DNA from: Pegoplata infirma
Taxonomy: Eukaryota; Arthropoda; Insecta; Diptera; Anthomyiidae
Assembly: GCA_963921195.1 (NCBI GenBank)
Contig: OY992537.1
Span: forward strand, 180,436,065-180,500,064
DNA: 64,000 nt
Direction: 5' to 3'
Made by a program: the position numbers and the translations under genes. The notes beneath the pieces are model-generated. The model saw nothing but the letters and a program-made list of their open reading frames with translations, had not been told where the DNA came from and made no database searches. The number at the start of each line of letters is the position of its first letter. Position 1 is the stretch's first letter. This document shows, one piece after another, positions 44,266-55,559 of this stretch.

Positions 44266-44402
44266 GTAAGTGCCAGCTCACAGAAGGCGATCGATACACA
44301 CGAACGAAAATTTTACATGTACTTTGTTGTTGTTACAATAACAAAACACATGCAAAATGTTCGTTTGTGTGTATCGTTCGCCTTCTGAAAACTGGCGCTA
44401 AG
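44266..44402. mobile_element. Hairpin MITE
   Basis: AGAAGGCGATCGATACACAC pairs with GTGTGTATCGTTCGCCTTCT and the arms extend inward to GTTGTTGT/ACAATAAC, about 65 bases each with few mismatches. No clear target duplication. Could form a long RNA hairpin if transcribed. Confidence 0.75.
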
Positions 44403-44534
44403 CTCGTCTCTTTGTAAGAAACTTTTTCTTACCGGAAAGCAATGTTGGTTTAAAAAAAAAAAAAAAAAGCAATGCCCAACTCGAAAGGGTGTCCCATACA
44501 ATGCCCGGGATATTTTTTCGAGCTCGTGTTGTTA

Positions 44535-44900
44535 AACTGTTTTGGCGGATACCAACGTAAATAACTCACCGGGGGAGCATGGTATACCAACACTAAAACA
44601 ATGCTCTTTGACGTTAGCACGCCCACTGGCTCATCTTTTTATATTGGCGTACCGTGCGGGAGTCTTTCCCGGTTGTTGGAAGGTTGCCAATGTACAGAAA
44701 ATCCCCAAAAAGGGTGCAGCTAACAACCCTGATAATTACCGCACAATCACATTATGCTCTGCGCTCTTAAAGTTGGTGAAAATCATGTTAAATTTCCATC
44801 ATGCGAGGAGGCTAACTTAGTGTTAAACGATCGACAGTATGGTTTTTGTAGAACTAGTTGTACAGGAGAACTGTTGACGTTCTTTTCGAAACGTTGCACA
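44535..44900 (+). pseudogene. Reverse transcriptase fragment of a separate non-LTR family
   Basis: The frame 44542-44815 has LTLARPLAHLFILAYRAGVF, PGCWKVANVQKIPKKG and NNPDNYRTITLCSALLKLVK, the finger region of RT. The next frame adds LNDRQYGFCRTSCTGELLTF. Typical elements have NYRPI; here Pro is Thr. A frame shift separates the two parts. CR1/Kiri-like by look (inference). Neither catalytic motif A nor C is present. Confidence 0.8.
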
Positions 44901-45049
44901 GTGCCACATTTGGCCAATCTAGGACGACAAAAATCCAATTTTATTTATTTTGACTCGAAATTCGGTATACATGTTCGATGTGACTTCAAAAACAACATTA
45001 TGAAAAATATGGGAGGCCAGTTAACGGCCACGCCCACTTTTTAAAAAAT

Positions 45050-45860
45050 TTTTAATTTTGGTTGTAATTTCTTTAAACTTATATATAATCTCAAGGACCG
45101 TAGAAATAATATCACAAAAATAGGGGGCGGTCAGACAACTGCCACGCCTTTTTACGAATTACAATTTGATTACAATTGAACTTTTACGATTTACAAATTA
45201 CAATTGACCTGTATTCCAAGTACAATACATTTTTTTTCTATCTACCATTAATTTTTCAATTGGAATCTTCGTTCCTTAGCCATATCTAAAAAACCTCCTT
45301 ATTTCCCAATCCCATTCAAATATCCCCAATTTTTAATATTGTTAAGTAATTTTAAGCATTTTATTTGAAAACTATCAATAAATAATGTTCATCGATTAAT
45401 TGATGGCAGACAAATTGTCCCACAGACAAAAAATTTCATATAAAAGAAAATGTTCTTTAATTTAGTAAAAACAACAAATGATATGATTGTAAAACATATT
45501 TGTAGAAAGCTAAAACACTGTCGCCAAATCAAAAATTGACCAAAAGGACAATGGACATCAGAGTGTGTAAAGTTATTTATCTTTGACCAAATACGAGTAG
45601 TAGAACGGATACAAAATAAACAAAAAGAAAAACTTTTATTTTTATAAAAACATTTTACTAATCTAAGGGACGAAATCTGGCAAATAAATAATGTGGCCTA
45701 TAAGTAAACAATAATACACACACAGAAACACAAATATCCTTTACAAACACACACTAGAAGTGAAGTTACAGTTTCAGTAATTCGAAAGAGTGAAATCGTT
45801 TGTGATGGAATGAAATTTTAGTTAACTATCTGAAATCCCTCGATCTGTCTATAGTTCGAA
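45050..45860. other. Non-coding stretch
   Basis: Short worn pieces of the AATTACAATTGATC minisatellite occur at 45155-45215. No gene was seen. Confidence 0.5.
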
Positions 45861-45861
45861 C

Positions 45862-46174
45862 TAGAGACGCACAGCATATTTTTTTCTACTTTCACTTACT
45901 CGCAATCACGTGAGTAAATTTTAACCAACTCACAATCACGTGCACTCACACAAGCTTCAATAACACCAACGTCGACTTCCACCCACAAAACTCTCATTCA
46001 TATAAAAAAAAATTTAAAAACTAAAATTTCAACAAACTAACAATTTTTTTTTTCCTTTTTCGCGACAAAATTTAAAGTTGATCCAAATTTTACAATCACA
46101 CTTACAATCACGTGAGTAAAATCAGTTTCAGTCACACACAATCACGCACTAATCTGCTCATGTGCCAATCTCTA
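45862..46174. mobile_element. hAT-like MITE, TAGAGACGCACA ends
   Basis: Ends TAGAGACGCACA and GTGCCAATCTCTA; octamers GTTCGAAC and GTTCTAAC match at seven of eight. CAATCACGTGAGTAAA recurs inside. Same family as 26146-26664. Confidence 0.85.
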
Positions 46175-46199
46175 GTTCTAACATTAATGACTTGAATTG

Positions 46200-46672
46200 C
46201 ACTGTGGAACAAATTCAGATTAGCAAAAGTTAGGTCGATTCTGAGAGTGAGGGGTGAAAATAGAGGCTAAATTAGAAGACCCGTATCGCGGTGTTTGTTT
46301 ATGTTAGTTCGAATTTTTTTTTTAATCGAACTTTGCAGTCAAATGCCGATTTTCAGCATATTGTTTGTATGGTTTTTTGGCCATAACTCGTCGACTAGTT
46401 GAAATTTTTTTAATCTGTAAAAGCCAAATTATTGCTAGAGACCTGTACAACAATTAAAATTTTTTAAAAAATGATTTAGAAAATTTTTGTGGTGCTTATG
46501 AAGCAAAATGTTGGAAAAATTCTTATTTTCATGCTTTTTTCCAAAATTTTGCTTCATAAGCATTACTAAAATTTTCTAAATCAATTTTTTAAAATATTTT
46601 AATTGTTGGACAGGTCTCTAGCAATAATTTGGCTTTAACATATTGAAAAAATATCAAATAGTCGACGAGTCG
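46200..46672. mobile_element. CACTGT foldback, second copy, right arm truncated
   Basis: It begins CACTGTGGAACAAATTCAG and aligns with 30221 to about 30680, passing through the turn near 46530, then stops in the right arm after TAGTCGACGAGT. The right end is lost at the junction with family A copy 6. Confidence 0.85.
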
Positions 46673-46689
46673 AAAAAAATATTCATCTA

Positions 46690-47545
46690 CCAGACTAGTC
46701 GCCGTCGCGGAACAAAGCCGTAAATTTTATTTGCAAGTTTCTAGTTACATGCCAACACATTCTAATTTTTTTTTGAACCTGTAAGAAAGTTCCCAGTCTT
46801 GCAAGTTAATCGGTTTTACAATTCCCTGGAATGTCTCGGTACCCTGGGATCTAAATGAGTCGTATGTCAAACTGCTTGGCCATCTCATTTAAAGACGTGC
46901 GGCAGTTAAGGGCAGATCTTGTTTTCAGAAACATTGACTCCAGGGACCGCGCGTGACTGTCAAAATAGATGTTGACTGCCGTTGTAGACAAGACATAACA
47001 ACTCAACCAGTCAGCCACTTCCTTTATTGCCAGCATCTCTGCCTGGTAAATACTGTAATCAACTGGCAATCTTCGAGCCAGGCTCAACGCAAGATCTTTC
47101 GAATAGACTCCAAAGCCCACGTGTTCCTGAAGCTCCATCCATCCATCTGTTGATCCATCTGTGTAAAAATTAATGTAGGGTCCACTTCGCCGAATATCTC
47201 TCATCTAAGACTCTCTGAATGGTATCATAGTGGTAAAGTGGCACTCCAAACGACTCATAGAGAGAGCACAGTCCACATCTTGTGGTATTGGTATCTTCTT
47301 GAAGATCTCGCTATGGCCACAATCGCTACTCTTTCATTGCAGTGGGCTATTCAGTCGAATTGCCGGCATAGCCGCATACTGCCTACCCAGTATTTCCAAT
47401 GGATGCAGTACGAAAAGCACCAGTGATACACATCGCGCCACTCTCTTAAGCTTTGTGATAAAGACACAGTTCCTTTTTGTCTCTAAAGACGGTCACCTGA
47501 CAATTTTTTCATACAATAATGGCTATAAACACAGCTTCAACATTA
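46690..47545 (-). mobile_element. Family A non-LTR retrotransposon, copy 6, RNase H and connector
   Basis: The minus frame 47204-46851 has NFYTDGSTDGWMELQEHVGF (first Asp), AEMLAIKEVADWLS (Glu), NIYFDSHARSLES (Asp block with SQAA altered) and LNEMAKQFDIRLI. It is the clearest first-Asp block in the window. The connector (47230-47545) follows in broken frames. The RT half lies past an unrelated insert at 48235-49075. Confidence 0.85.
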
Positions 47546-48234
47546 TTCTCTAGATCAACAACAGATGGCGATGCAACAATTGTACCCATAATTAACAACA
47601 AGCGCAATTACAGTGTTGCCATACTGAAACCCTTCTATCACTCAAATCTTTCATCTCTCTTCTATCCCCTTTGCGAAAGAAGCATCACGGTAACATTAGT
47701 AATTGATAGCAGTGATGCCAACTTTTTGTGAGCAAAAAGTACTTAAAAGTTGAAAAAAGCACTAAAAACACTATTTCGAGCTTAAAAACGCGTAGAAAAG
47801 CACTAAGCCCTTTATACCCTCCAATTATAGTATGGGGGTATACTCAATTTGTCATTCCATGGGTAACGCATCGAAATATCGGTCGGGGATTCCATAAAGT
47901 ATATATATTATTGATCCATAATGGATTCTAATACACTCCGTGAATGTCCGTCCACCTGTCTCTAAAAACCATTGTGCAGGTGTTTTGAGAACGCCCCCAA
48001 AATCATGCCATTTTTTTGTTATCAAGTTTGAACGGTTTAATGATATCGTAAAATCTTTAAATTTCATATTTAAGTATTTACAATCAAATATTATACAAAA
48101 ATATTTTTTTTTATTATTTTAATAAAAATACTTATTTTTTTTTTTTTAAGTCCTATTTTGTAAAAACCCCAATTTTGAAGCTCAAAGTGGAGACAGAAGA
48201 TAAACTCCGATCGGAGTGATAATTTTCATGTGAG
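47546..48234. repeat. Insert with mini-me-like start between halves of family A copy 6
   Basis: The part from about 47811 has TATACCCTCCAATTATAGTA, TGTCATTCC, GGTAACGCATCGAAATATCG and CCATAAAGTATATATATTAT in the same order as 62577-62680. GTCCGTCC is reduced to one repeat. Upstream (47560-47800), CAGTGATGCCAACTTTTTG at 47712 looks like a lone hAT-type end. The rest is unassigned. Confidence 0.7.
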
Positions 48235-49075
48235 TTACCCTTAGGGGACCGACTCTTTTGGCGGGTATAAGAATTTGATCAGAGAGAAAAGCCCAAAAAC
48301 GCGCCACCATAGTGTGCCCCTATTGACAAATCGAGACATGATAGATGCTCCCATTTGAGACATTATACGTCGATTGGCAAGTAGATTTTCCACCATTAAA
48401 ACGATCTTACGCTTCACTTCCAGTTCAGACAATGCCACAATTATCTAGTCTGGGATGACATTAATAAAAGCCCCTTCTATATCAAGAAAGACCACAAAGT
48501 GTACTCCATTACCGAAAGCGATTTCTGATTGATACCAATGAGCTCAGCTGTTTCCGTTGATCTACCCTTGCTGTATGCATGTTGCCTAGTCGAAACCAAC
48601 CTTGGGTATATCTCTTTACGCAAATAAGAGTCTATCAATTGTTTCTTATTCAAAAAATAAGACAGACCAATTGGTCTGAATTTCTTCGAAACTCTGTGGG
48701 AATTTTTCCCAGCCTTTGGGATAAAAGCGACTCTAGTAACCCTCCTTTTGAAAAGTATATAGGACCAGTTTATACATGCTGTGTAGAGATTATACAGCCA
48801 AGGGAATATATACATTCCGACACTTTCTGCGTCTCAGCAGGATTATACCATTAAGTTCATGGGATTTATAGGGCCTAAAGCTCTTAATATCCCGGATTAA
48901 TGTTTGCATATTTATTATCTCCGAAGCAATTTCAGATGTGTCATGGAATTGCCCGGAAAATGTGTGTTTAGAAGGAGATCCCGTAACTCCCCACTTAAGT
49001 TAGACCACACACCATTAGGATCCTTCAAGTATCCCAGGGTGCAAGAAGAAGCTAGAACTTTTTGTATCCTGGATG
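48235..49075 (-). pseudogene. RT and linker of family A copy 6
   Basis: Minus-strand frames: 48815-48477 has NLYTACINWSYILFKRRVTR, VAFIPKAGKNSHRVSKKFRP and IDSYLRKEIYPRLVSTRQHAYSKG (fingers). 48438-48241 has LLANRRIMSQMGASIMSRFV and NRGTLWWRVF, where motif B TPQGG has decayed. The part 48900-49075 is linker, reading into CCGGGCAATTCCATGAC-like sequence shared with 37955. Motif C is absent. Confidence 0.8.
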
Positions 49076-49790
49076 CCTTAGAAACCTCTTCAATGTTTCG
49101 CTTTTTATCACTTTAAAAAAAATAATCCTTTTAAATCACTGTATAATAATATTAAATAATGTATACATGAGGGTTAGTTATGGACCGTATATATAGTTTT
49201 CAGAAAAAATATATATCACATTGTAACATCCTTTCAATAAATAAAATATTGTTTTGACATTACAATGTTGTTTGTTTTTCTTTTCTACTTTAACATCCCA
49301 TCTCTGTAGTTTGTTGACTTGTGTTGTATTTCCAAACTAACAATAAGTAAATCAAGGTGTGAAAAAGTCAAATGACATTCTTTTACTCTAATAAAACACC
49401 CTTTTTATTCTATTTGCAATAGTAATTTTTGATCCTTTTTTTTTCTAGGGGATTTGTTGAAAACAAGGATGCACACAAATTCACAGTTTGTTTGTGTTGT
49501 TTGGTTTATTGTTTTGATATATTAGTGCCATTAATCAATGTTATCGCTAACAATTGCGTTGATCATTGGATAATTCCACACCATAAAACAGTTTGTACGT
49601 TTTGTACAAATATTGTCTACATGGAGGTATAAGGAACTTAGTAATCATGGCCATTTAGTAAATGAGTATTTAAGAAACTCCCCTGATGGTGATGTCTTAA
49701 TTCAAGCAAAGGGACAAATAAAGGAATAAAAAAATTATTATTAAATAAAGGAATTCTTAAGGTAGCAAAAAAAAAAACGTCTAAAGCTAC
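49076..49790. other. Non-coding AT-rich stretch
   Basis: No motif in the 67-codon ORF at 49429-49632. No element ends were recognised. Confidence 0.5.
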
Positions 49791-50820
49791 CGATGTCTTC
49801 CATGAGCACTACCCCAGACGCTCTTTACGCTATGTTGGATATGCTCCTTTTGGGCCTAGAAATTCAAGGAGAAGCCATGAAATCTTGCAGGCTCCTTAAA
49901 ATCGAACATGGCATGGGGAGTACAATGTGAAACATGGTCGTCTGTTTAATAGGCTATCGCAACTTTGCCCGATGTTTTCTATATCTTTGGACAGTACAAC
50001 TTCTCGCCCCGAGTTTGGTAGGAAGTTTACTGTAATATTTCCGAGTGGGGAAGACTGGGAAACCCAGTAGATCTACTGGAAAATTACATGGATACTTCCT
50101 TCATGAATGCATCCAGTACCTTTATTGGCTCTGGGTCTGGTTGGTCTTTGGAAGATGCGACCAAATGCTAAATTGCTATGGGGAAAATGGCTACAGTATC
50201 TCAGACTGAAGTATTTGCTGTTTTGGACGTGGCGACTTGGATAAGTGAGAACAGATGGTGGGATAGCAGAATCAGTATCCACAGTGACAGCCAAGCTGCG
50301 CTCATAGCACTTTAATCTCCCGTCACTTCATCTAAAATTATCCAGAAATGTAGACGCATACTCAATGAGTTCTCATGTGGGAATAGCGTCAATCTTCTGT
50401 GGGTTCCGGGGAATACGGGGAAACGAGATTGACGACTATTTACCAAATGTTAGATTCGAAACAATTCCTCAAAATCCGAAACCTCAGATTGGTAAATCAG
50501 ATAAGATTAGATCAGACAAGAAAGTGGCTAACTATCTACTTAGTCTCAGTAGAATAGACTCTCGCAGACTTACTGGCTTAATAATGGGACACAATGCCTG
50601 TTTTCGTCATATGACGAGATAAGGTGTCTTATCAGACCCATTATGTGCAGCTTGTCTTGACGATGAGAACACAACCAAACATTACTTCTGTTGTTGTGCA
50701 GCGATCTCAAGCGCAAGACTGCGGATAATGGGTTCTGATATTCTGTCAATGGACACGGTCCATGTACTTTCCTTGTCTGATTCTCTTAAGTTTGTGAAAG
50801 CATATGAGAAATTCTGAACA
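49790..50820 (+). pseudogene. Connector, RNase H and zinc end of a fourth non-LTR family
   Basis: Frames in order: TPDALYAMLDMLLLGLEIQG (the TPTAALE-type connector), KMATVSQTEVFAVLDVATWI (Glu), SIHSDSQAALIAL (Asp), LLWVPGNTG (His lost to Asn), then NACFRHMTR and PLCAACLDDENTTKHYFCCC (Cys-x2-Cys, His, Cys). At least four stops or shifts. About 1 kb, ending LKFVKAYEKF and a T-rich UTR. Less AT-rich than its neighbours. Inactive. Confidence 0.8.
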
Positions 50821-50924
50821 AACACTTTTTTATTCTTTTTCTTCTAAACCGTTTCTTACCCTTACTAATTTTTCTTTTCATGAACCCACCCTGAACTCAA
50901 CTCAGCTACTGAGGTCACAGAATT

Positions 50925-51242
50925 TGTAAATCAGAAGCGCCCAAGTGAGCTGATATCGCTTCCAAGAGGAGATATTTTGACGGTGGTTACTGTAATTAGC
51001 GGACTCTGTCTATAGGAAAACACATAGAACGGTTAAATGTACCGTCAAATGAGTTCCATGTATTAGAAGAAGCTGGAAACTATCGAACACTTTATCGTCA
51101 TTGCCCGGTACTTTCTGGTCAGAGACTTGCTTTACTGGGATCTAGAAAGCTGCAAGATATTCCTGATTAGTTGAATGTCAAAATTCTATATATTTGGAGT
51201 TTCATAATGAGCTCAAATTGATTTAATAACAGGGACAAGGTT
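50925..51242 (+). mobile_element. Family A copy 7, zinc region, left of a family B insertion
   Basis: AATCAGAAGCGCCCAAGTG, GACGGTGGTTACTGTAATTA and AGACTTGCTTTACTGGGATC match the zinc region and 3' sequence of copy 2 (27065-27360). It stops at 51242 where family B begins. Its last 50 bases reappear at 52193-52245, after family B. Confidence 0.8.
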
Positions 51243-52190
51243 AAGTTAAGTTGGATGGGCTTCCACCAATTTGGCGAATTCACTCGGAGGCCATAAGGCC
51301 CATTGTGATTCCCCTGAAGTTATTTCCTTACTCCCCCTAATATACAAAATTCTACTTCTCAAACCACCCCGATTCCCTAAGATATTCTGCTAGAGTTGTC
51401 AATTTGACACTGTTTAGACAATCCAAGTCATCAAAAAATCGTTGCCCCAAATACTTAAGACGACGTTTCATCAGATCGTTTCATCAGATCATTCACTGGC
51501 TCCTTCCCCTCCACTTCTCCACAACTTCTACAAAAGTCCCTATCATAAATTCCTATACGAACGGTCATTTGGCCGATTATACAGTGTCCTGTCAGTACTC
51601 CTGTCAGACTAACCGTCCGCTTGCCAAAGGTAAGAAGACATTCCGTCCTCTTAGGATCTGGCAGTGGCCACATGGTTTGCGATATCCTGCACGTGGTCTG
51701 TGATATCCACATATCCTTCATCCTATTCTCTGATATTCTATCAATTTCGTTCATCAACTCCACTATAGGAACCGAGATATCAGGTTCGACACGTTCCCCC
51801 ATCGACTCGACGCCATTTCTTGCACATTCATCAGCTAATTCATTACCATCGGCCCCTCTATGTCCAGGGACCCAGATTAGCTTGACTGTGTGCTGACTTA
51901 TTCGAAGAAGGGATTGTATACAATAATTAACAATTCCCGATTTCACAGTGTTTGATTCTAAGGCCTTCAGAGCTACAATACTATCCACAAAAACGTTAAT
52001 GGCGCAAGGACTTAGGTCCTTTGTCATAATAATCTGCGCGACTTTGTCAATTGCAAGAACCTCGGCCTGGAAAACACTTCACTTGTCCGAGAGCCTTACC
52101 GAAGCCCTTATTTCGAGGCATTCAGTGTATACCCCCGAACCTGTACCCATCCATCTTCGATCCGTCCGTAAAAATTGAGATCGGCAGGGG
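51243..52190 (-). mobile_element. Family B non-LTR retrotransposon, best preserved copy
   Basis: The tail end is at the left (minus strand: GCCCATCCAACTTAACTTAA). RNase H and zinc end fill the rest up to a truncation near 52190. It landed inside family A copy 7 with loss of a few dozen target bases (inferred by comparison with 55690-55790). Confidence 0.85.
51455..52115 (-). pseudogene. Family B RNase H and C-terminal zinc domain
   Basis: A 190-codon open frame: NVFVDSIVALKALESN (Asp block), KLIWVPGHRGADGNELADEC (His and Asp), a spacer, then LPDPKRTECLLTFGKRTVSL, TGVLTGHCIIGQMTVRIGIY and DRDFCRSCGEVEGKEPVNDL. Cys-x2-Cys is kept but the final His and Cys are lost after a shift. The Glu block (AEVLAID) lies upstream (52075-52030) in another frame. 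Nearly intact, so younger than the other family B pieces. Confidence 0.85.
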
Positions 52191-52192
52191 CT

Positions 52193-52245
52193 AGTCTATA
52201 TGTGCTGATATAAGGCGTCAACAGCCACTTACAACCTAACCCAAC
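52193..52245 (+). mobile_element. Family A copy 7, 3' tail right of the family B insertion
   Basis: GTGCTGATATAAGGCGTCAA, CAGCCACTTACAACCTAACC is the standard family A 3' end. Confidence 0.85.
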
Positions 52246-52479
52246 CCAATCAAGTAACGATTCTACTTTCAAATAAAAGTTTTAAATTGTTCATAGACAT
52301 CTTGAGATTGAAAATGATTATTAATAAGAAATGTTAGGAAAATGGCGCCCAAGAAGGGCCAGATCCGATATCACAAGACAAATAAAAAGCATAGAAAGCA
52401 CTGCCAACGAGGAAGATTTGGATCTAATTTACAACAACAACACAAGCGATATAACCACTTATTAGAAAACTTAGAGATC

Positions 52480-52635
52480 AATTGAAATTCGTTGCTTCTA
52501 CTTATAATTTGAAGATTTCATTTGAAAATTAGAAATTACAATAGAAATTCCCAGATTCTACACGTAATATTTAAAGATTTCAATTGAAATTTCATTAACT
52601 TCAATTGATATTCGAAACTTCCGCTAGCGGTGCAA
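52480..52635 (+). repeat. Degenerate 20-base minisatellite
   Basis: Units like AGATTTCAATTGAAATTC and AGATTCTACTTGTAATTT recur every 20-25 bases. Same family as the 43524-43893 arms. Confidence 0.6.
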
Positions 52636-52673
52636 GTTAAACACGTTCCTAAAGTCATTGCGAATCTTCAAAG

Positions 52674-52850
52674 TAGAGATGGGCACGCGAGTGACTTTTG
52701 ACTCACACTTACGACAATTTTCAAAATCTAACAAAATTTTAAGTTTTGACAATTTTTTTCAACTCATACTCACAATCACGTGAGTAAAATTGAGATTCAG
52801 TCACACTCACGCGTAAATCACACACTATTCTGCATATTTAACCATATCTA
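52674..52850. mobile_element. hAT-like MITE, TAGAGATGGGCAC ends
   Basis: TAGAGATGGGCACGC at left and AACCATATCTA at right; octamers CTTCAAAG and CTCCAAAG match at seven of eight. Another decayed relative with CTCACACTCACAATCACGTG follows at 52895-53000. Confidence 0.8.
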
Positions 52851-52859
52851 CTCCAAAGT

Positions 52860-53540
52860 ACTGAAATTTATCTGACCGGTAATGGATAATGGAGACAACT
52901 CACACTCACGAAACTTTTTTTAAATAAAAAAATTTTAAAAATTTGAAGTTTTGACAATTTTTATTCAGCTCACACTCACAATCACGTGAGTAAAATTGAT
53001 TTATTAATGATAACGGCTTAAAAAATTCCGAAATCGTGGTTTGGTGCTGATTTTAAAGACAAACATTATTTTTTTACCGAATTGATCTCAAAAGTTGACA
53101 AACTGTTGAGTATGTTATGTAAAAAATAGTAAAAAAATTAAAAACGCGATTTGGTCCACAGATGCTGATCAGCATCGCGATTTTTAAGATAAAATTTTTT
53201 TCATAATCTACACAATACATCCAAATTTTGAGCCATATTTTTCAAAAAAGTCAAAAAAGAATTTTTAGCAAAAATTAGCATCGTACTTCTGGAATTTTGT
53301 TGAGAAATTCATGTTCAGCATGCAAAAATTAGTATAAACAAGTAAAAAAGTTAAATTCGGCCTTGCTGAATGTATTGATACTCTCCACAATTTAAAAAAG
53401 ATTATTGGAAAAAACTTTATTTAAAAGGAAATTACTTTTGAAAAAAAAAATTCCGCGAAAAAAAATTTTTTGTAAAAAAAATCCGCGATTTTTTTTTTTT
53501 TACAAAAATTATGTTCGCACTTGTTTAAATACCATTCTGT
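52860..53540. other. Non-coding stretch
   Basis: A worn MITE piece (52895-53000) and A/T-rich DNA with a CCGCGA/TTTTTT block at 53450-53510, similar to 57230-57290. Confidence 0.5.
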
Positions 53541-54010
53541 GTTCAATTCTGTTCCCATATGTCAACCCGTAGCCGAATTAACGCATTTTTATTTTTAGGT
53601 TATGTCGAATGCACCAACATTTTTGAGGTGTCCTTACCTTTTTGTTCATAACTTTTGAACCAACATTTTTGAGGTGTCCTTACCTTTTTGTTCACAACTT
53701 TTGAACCAACATTTTTGAGGTGTCCTTACCTTTTTGTTCATAGCTTTTGAACCGCTACACCGATATCGCTCAAATGAAATACCAAACTTCTCGGGAGAAC
53801 TTCCAATAAATATGTTACGTTTCAGTCATCTCTGTGTAATATTTTGGCCGTGATCACCATTTCCACAGACAGACGGACAGACGGATATCGCTAGAATGTC
53901 TTAAATTCGATCGGGGATCATGAATATATATACTTTATGGGGTCCCAGTCCGACCCCAAAAGGAATGACAAACTTATATATACCCTCTATCACTAGAGTG
54001 GAGGGTATAA
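53540..54010 (+). repeat. Mini-me/DINE-1-like element with internal 46-base triplication
   Basis: A 46-base unit (CAACATTTTTGAGGTGTCCT then TACCTTTTTGTTCATAAC and TTTTG) is repeated three times at about 53617-53750. Then come CCGATATCGCTCAAATGAAA, ACAGACAGACGGACAGACGG and GTGGAGGGTATAAAAA, the usual right part of these elements. Nonautonomous. Confidence 0.7.
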
Positions 54011-54575
54011 AAACATGTATTGCAAGATGAAATTATTCCAAAGAAATATTTATAAAGTAATTATTTAATAAGATAGAGGGTTTTGCATTCAGAAAACTTA
54101 ATTGTGTAAGATAGGGAAAACCAAAAATGCAAATAAAATAGCAAAAAAAAAATATTTTTGTTCTGAATTTTACATCATAGGTGAGGGCCGCTTTACTGGA
54201 TATTTTACCATCAAAAAGTATATTTCGTGAAAATGGAAGATAGAGGGTTTTGAATATAGGCCCTCGATATGGAATTTTGTTTAAAAATTATGTCCTCTTT
54301 TATAAAAATAAAAAAAAAAAAAATCTGAAGTAATTCAATTACTTAATACACCAGTGTGATGAAATAAGTCTGGCGTTAAAATCTCTTCGGAGCACGAAAT
54401 CTGTAACAGTGATTACTCAAGTAATTGGTTCAACTATTTAAATAATTAATTCAATTATTAAAAATGTCTTTAGGAATTTGACCGCGATCTGGCTGTTGTT
54501 TAAAATTGGTTAGACAATCAGTTTGATACTAATATTATTGGCAGTACCTCCTTTGTTGCAGAATATACGCAGATC
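54010..54575. other. Non-coding stretch
   Basis: ATAGAGGGTTTTG occurs twice (54073, 54240). No exon with coding character was seen. Confidence 0.45.
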
Positions 54576-54806
54576 AATCCTCAGTTTTTGAGACATAGAG
54601 AAACATAGAGGCAAAGGTGAAAGAAAAAACAATATTGCTATCTTTTCTAATATGTCACACGTACGTTGTCGATGTGAATTCACCACACAATACATGTTTA
54701 CAAGTCGTACTTTGTCAACAAATACATTTAAACAAGTTGTACTTTGACAACTCAATTTTTGACGCCTTCGCCTCTATGTTCCTCTATGTTTTGAGGATTG
54801 AGGATT
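54576..54806. mobile_element. Hairpin MITE upstream of the CATIP-like gene
   Basis: AATCCTCAGTTTTTGAGACA and ACATAGAGGCAAAGG at left pair with CGCCTTCGCCTCTATGTTCC and TTTTGAGGATTGAGGATT at right. Middle part AAACAAGTTGTAC/GTACTTTGTC is also partly paired. No target duplication was read. Confidence 0.65.
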
Positions 54807-55020
54807 TCAAATTTCTGAATAATAGTATGCAATGATTCGTTGTATACCGTAACTATTATAAATTTAAAATGACTTTCAAACTTTAAAAAAAAAAAATTTT
54901 TTTGTAATCGAGCACCACTAAAAATTTTTCGTTAATAAAAAATAAATCCCAATTATGGGTAAAATCTTTCACAAAATTCTTCAATAAGTTCGAGACTTAC
55001 ATTTCCTTCTTTTCTCGCAG

Positions 55021-55505
55021 ATTGTGGTTTGTTTAAGAAATGCAACATCGAAGATATGAAAATACCCAGTCAAGCTAAATTTAAATTAAAACCACAAGAT
55101 GAAATCAGTTTGGATAGTATATATTCGGCTATATTGGATCGTATTGAACCAACGGAAAACGAATTTCCCAATTTGAAATGGAATTTACCGGCCAAAGAGT
55201 TGTTGGGTGACAAACAAGCCATAATATTTGAAGAAAAATTATATATATCAAAATTTCGCAATAATAAGTGTAAACATAATGAAGAAACAAAAATTTTTTT
55301 AGAAAGTGAATTAAAAGAAATTGGTGAACTAAATTTGAAGGTTGAAGAATGCTATGATGGATATGTGGTCTACGTGAAAAGTAAAATGATAAAACATAAA
55401 GGAAAATTGATTTGTGGCCACTGCGTAAAAGGAAGATATGATGATAAATTTAATTTAATTGGTGAAAAACGAAGTGAATATGATTTTGGGAATAATGTTA
55501 AGACT
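55021..55505 (+). CDS. CATIP: CATIP-like protein, first exon seen
   Basis: The acceptor is a T/C-rich tract and CAG at 55018-55020; the donor is GTAAGT at 55506. The frame starts two bases into the exon, so at least one small upstream exon holds the start codon. The 161 codons read GLFKKCNIEDMKIPSQAKFK onward, with NLPAKELLGDKQAIIFEEKL (matching the early strand of CATIP, which starts a beta-rich domain) and VEECYDGYVVYVKSKM. CATIP binds TTC17 and promotes actin polymerisation in cilium formation (vertebrate knowledge). In flies, cilia exist only in sensory neurons and sperm, so testis or sensory use is expected (inference). Identification rests on the pattern across all exons, not one strong motif. 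Confidence 0.75.
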
Positions 55506-55559
55506 GTAAGTATACCCTATTTCAGTAGTGCCCAAATACTTGTTAGAACGACGAAGATT

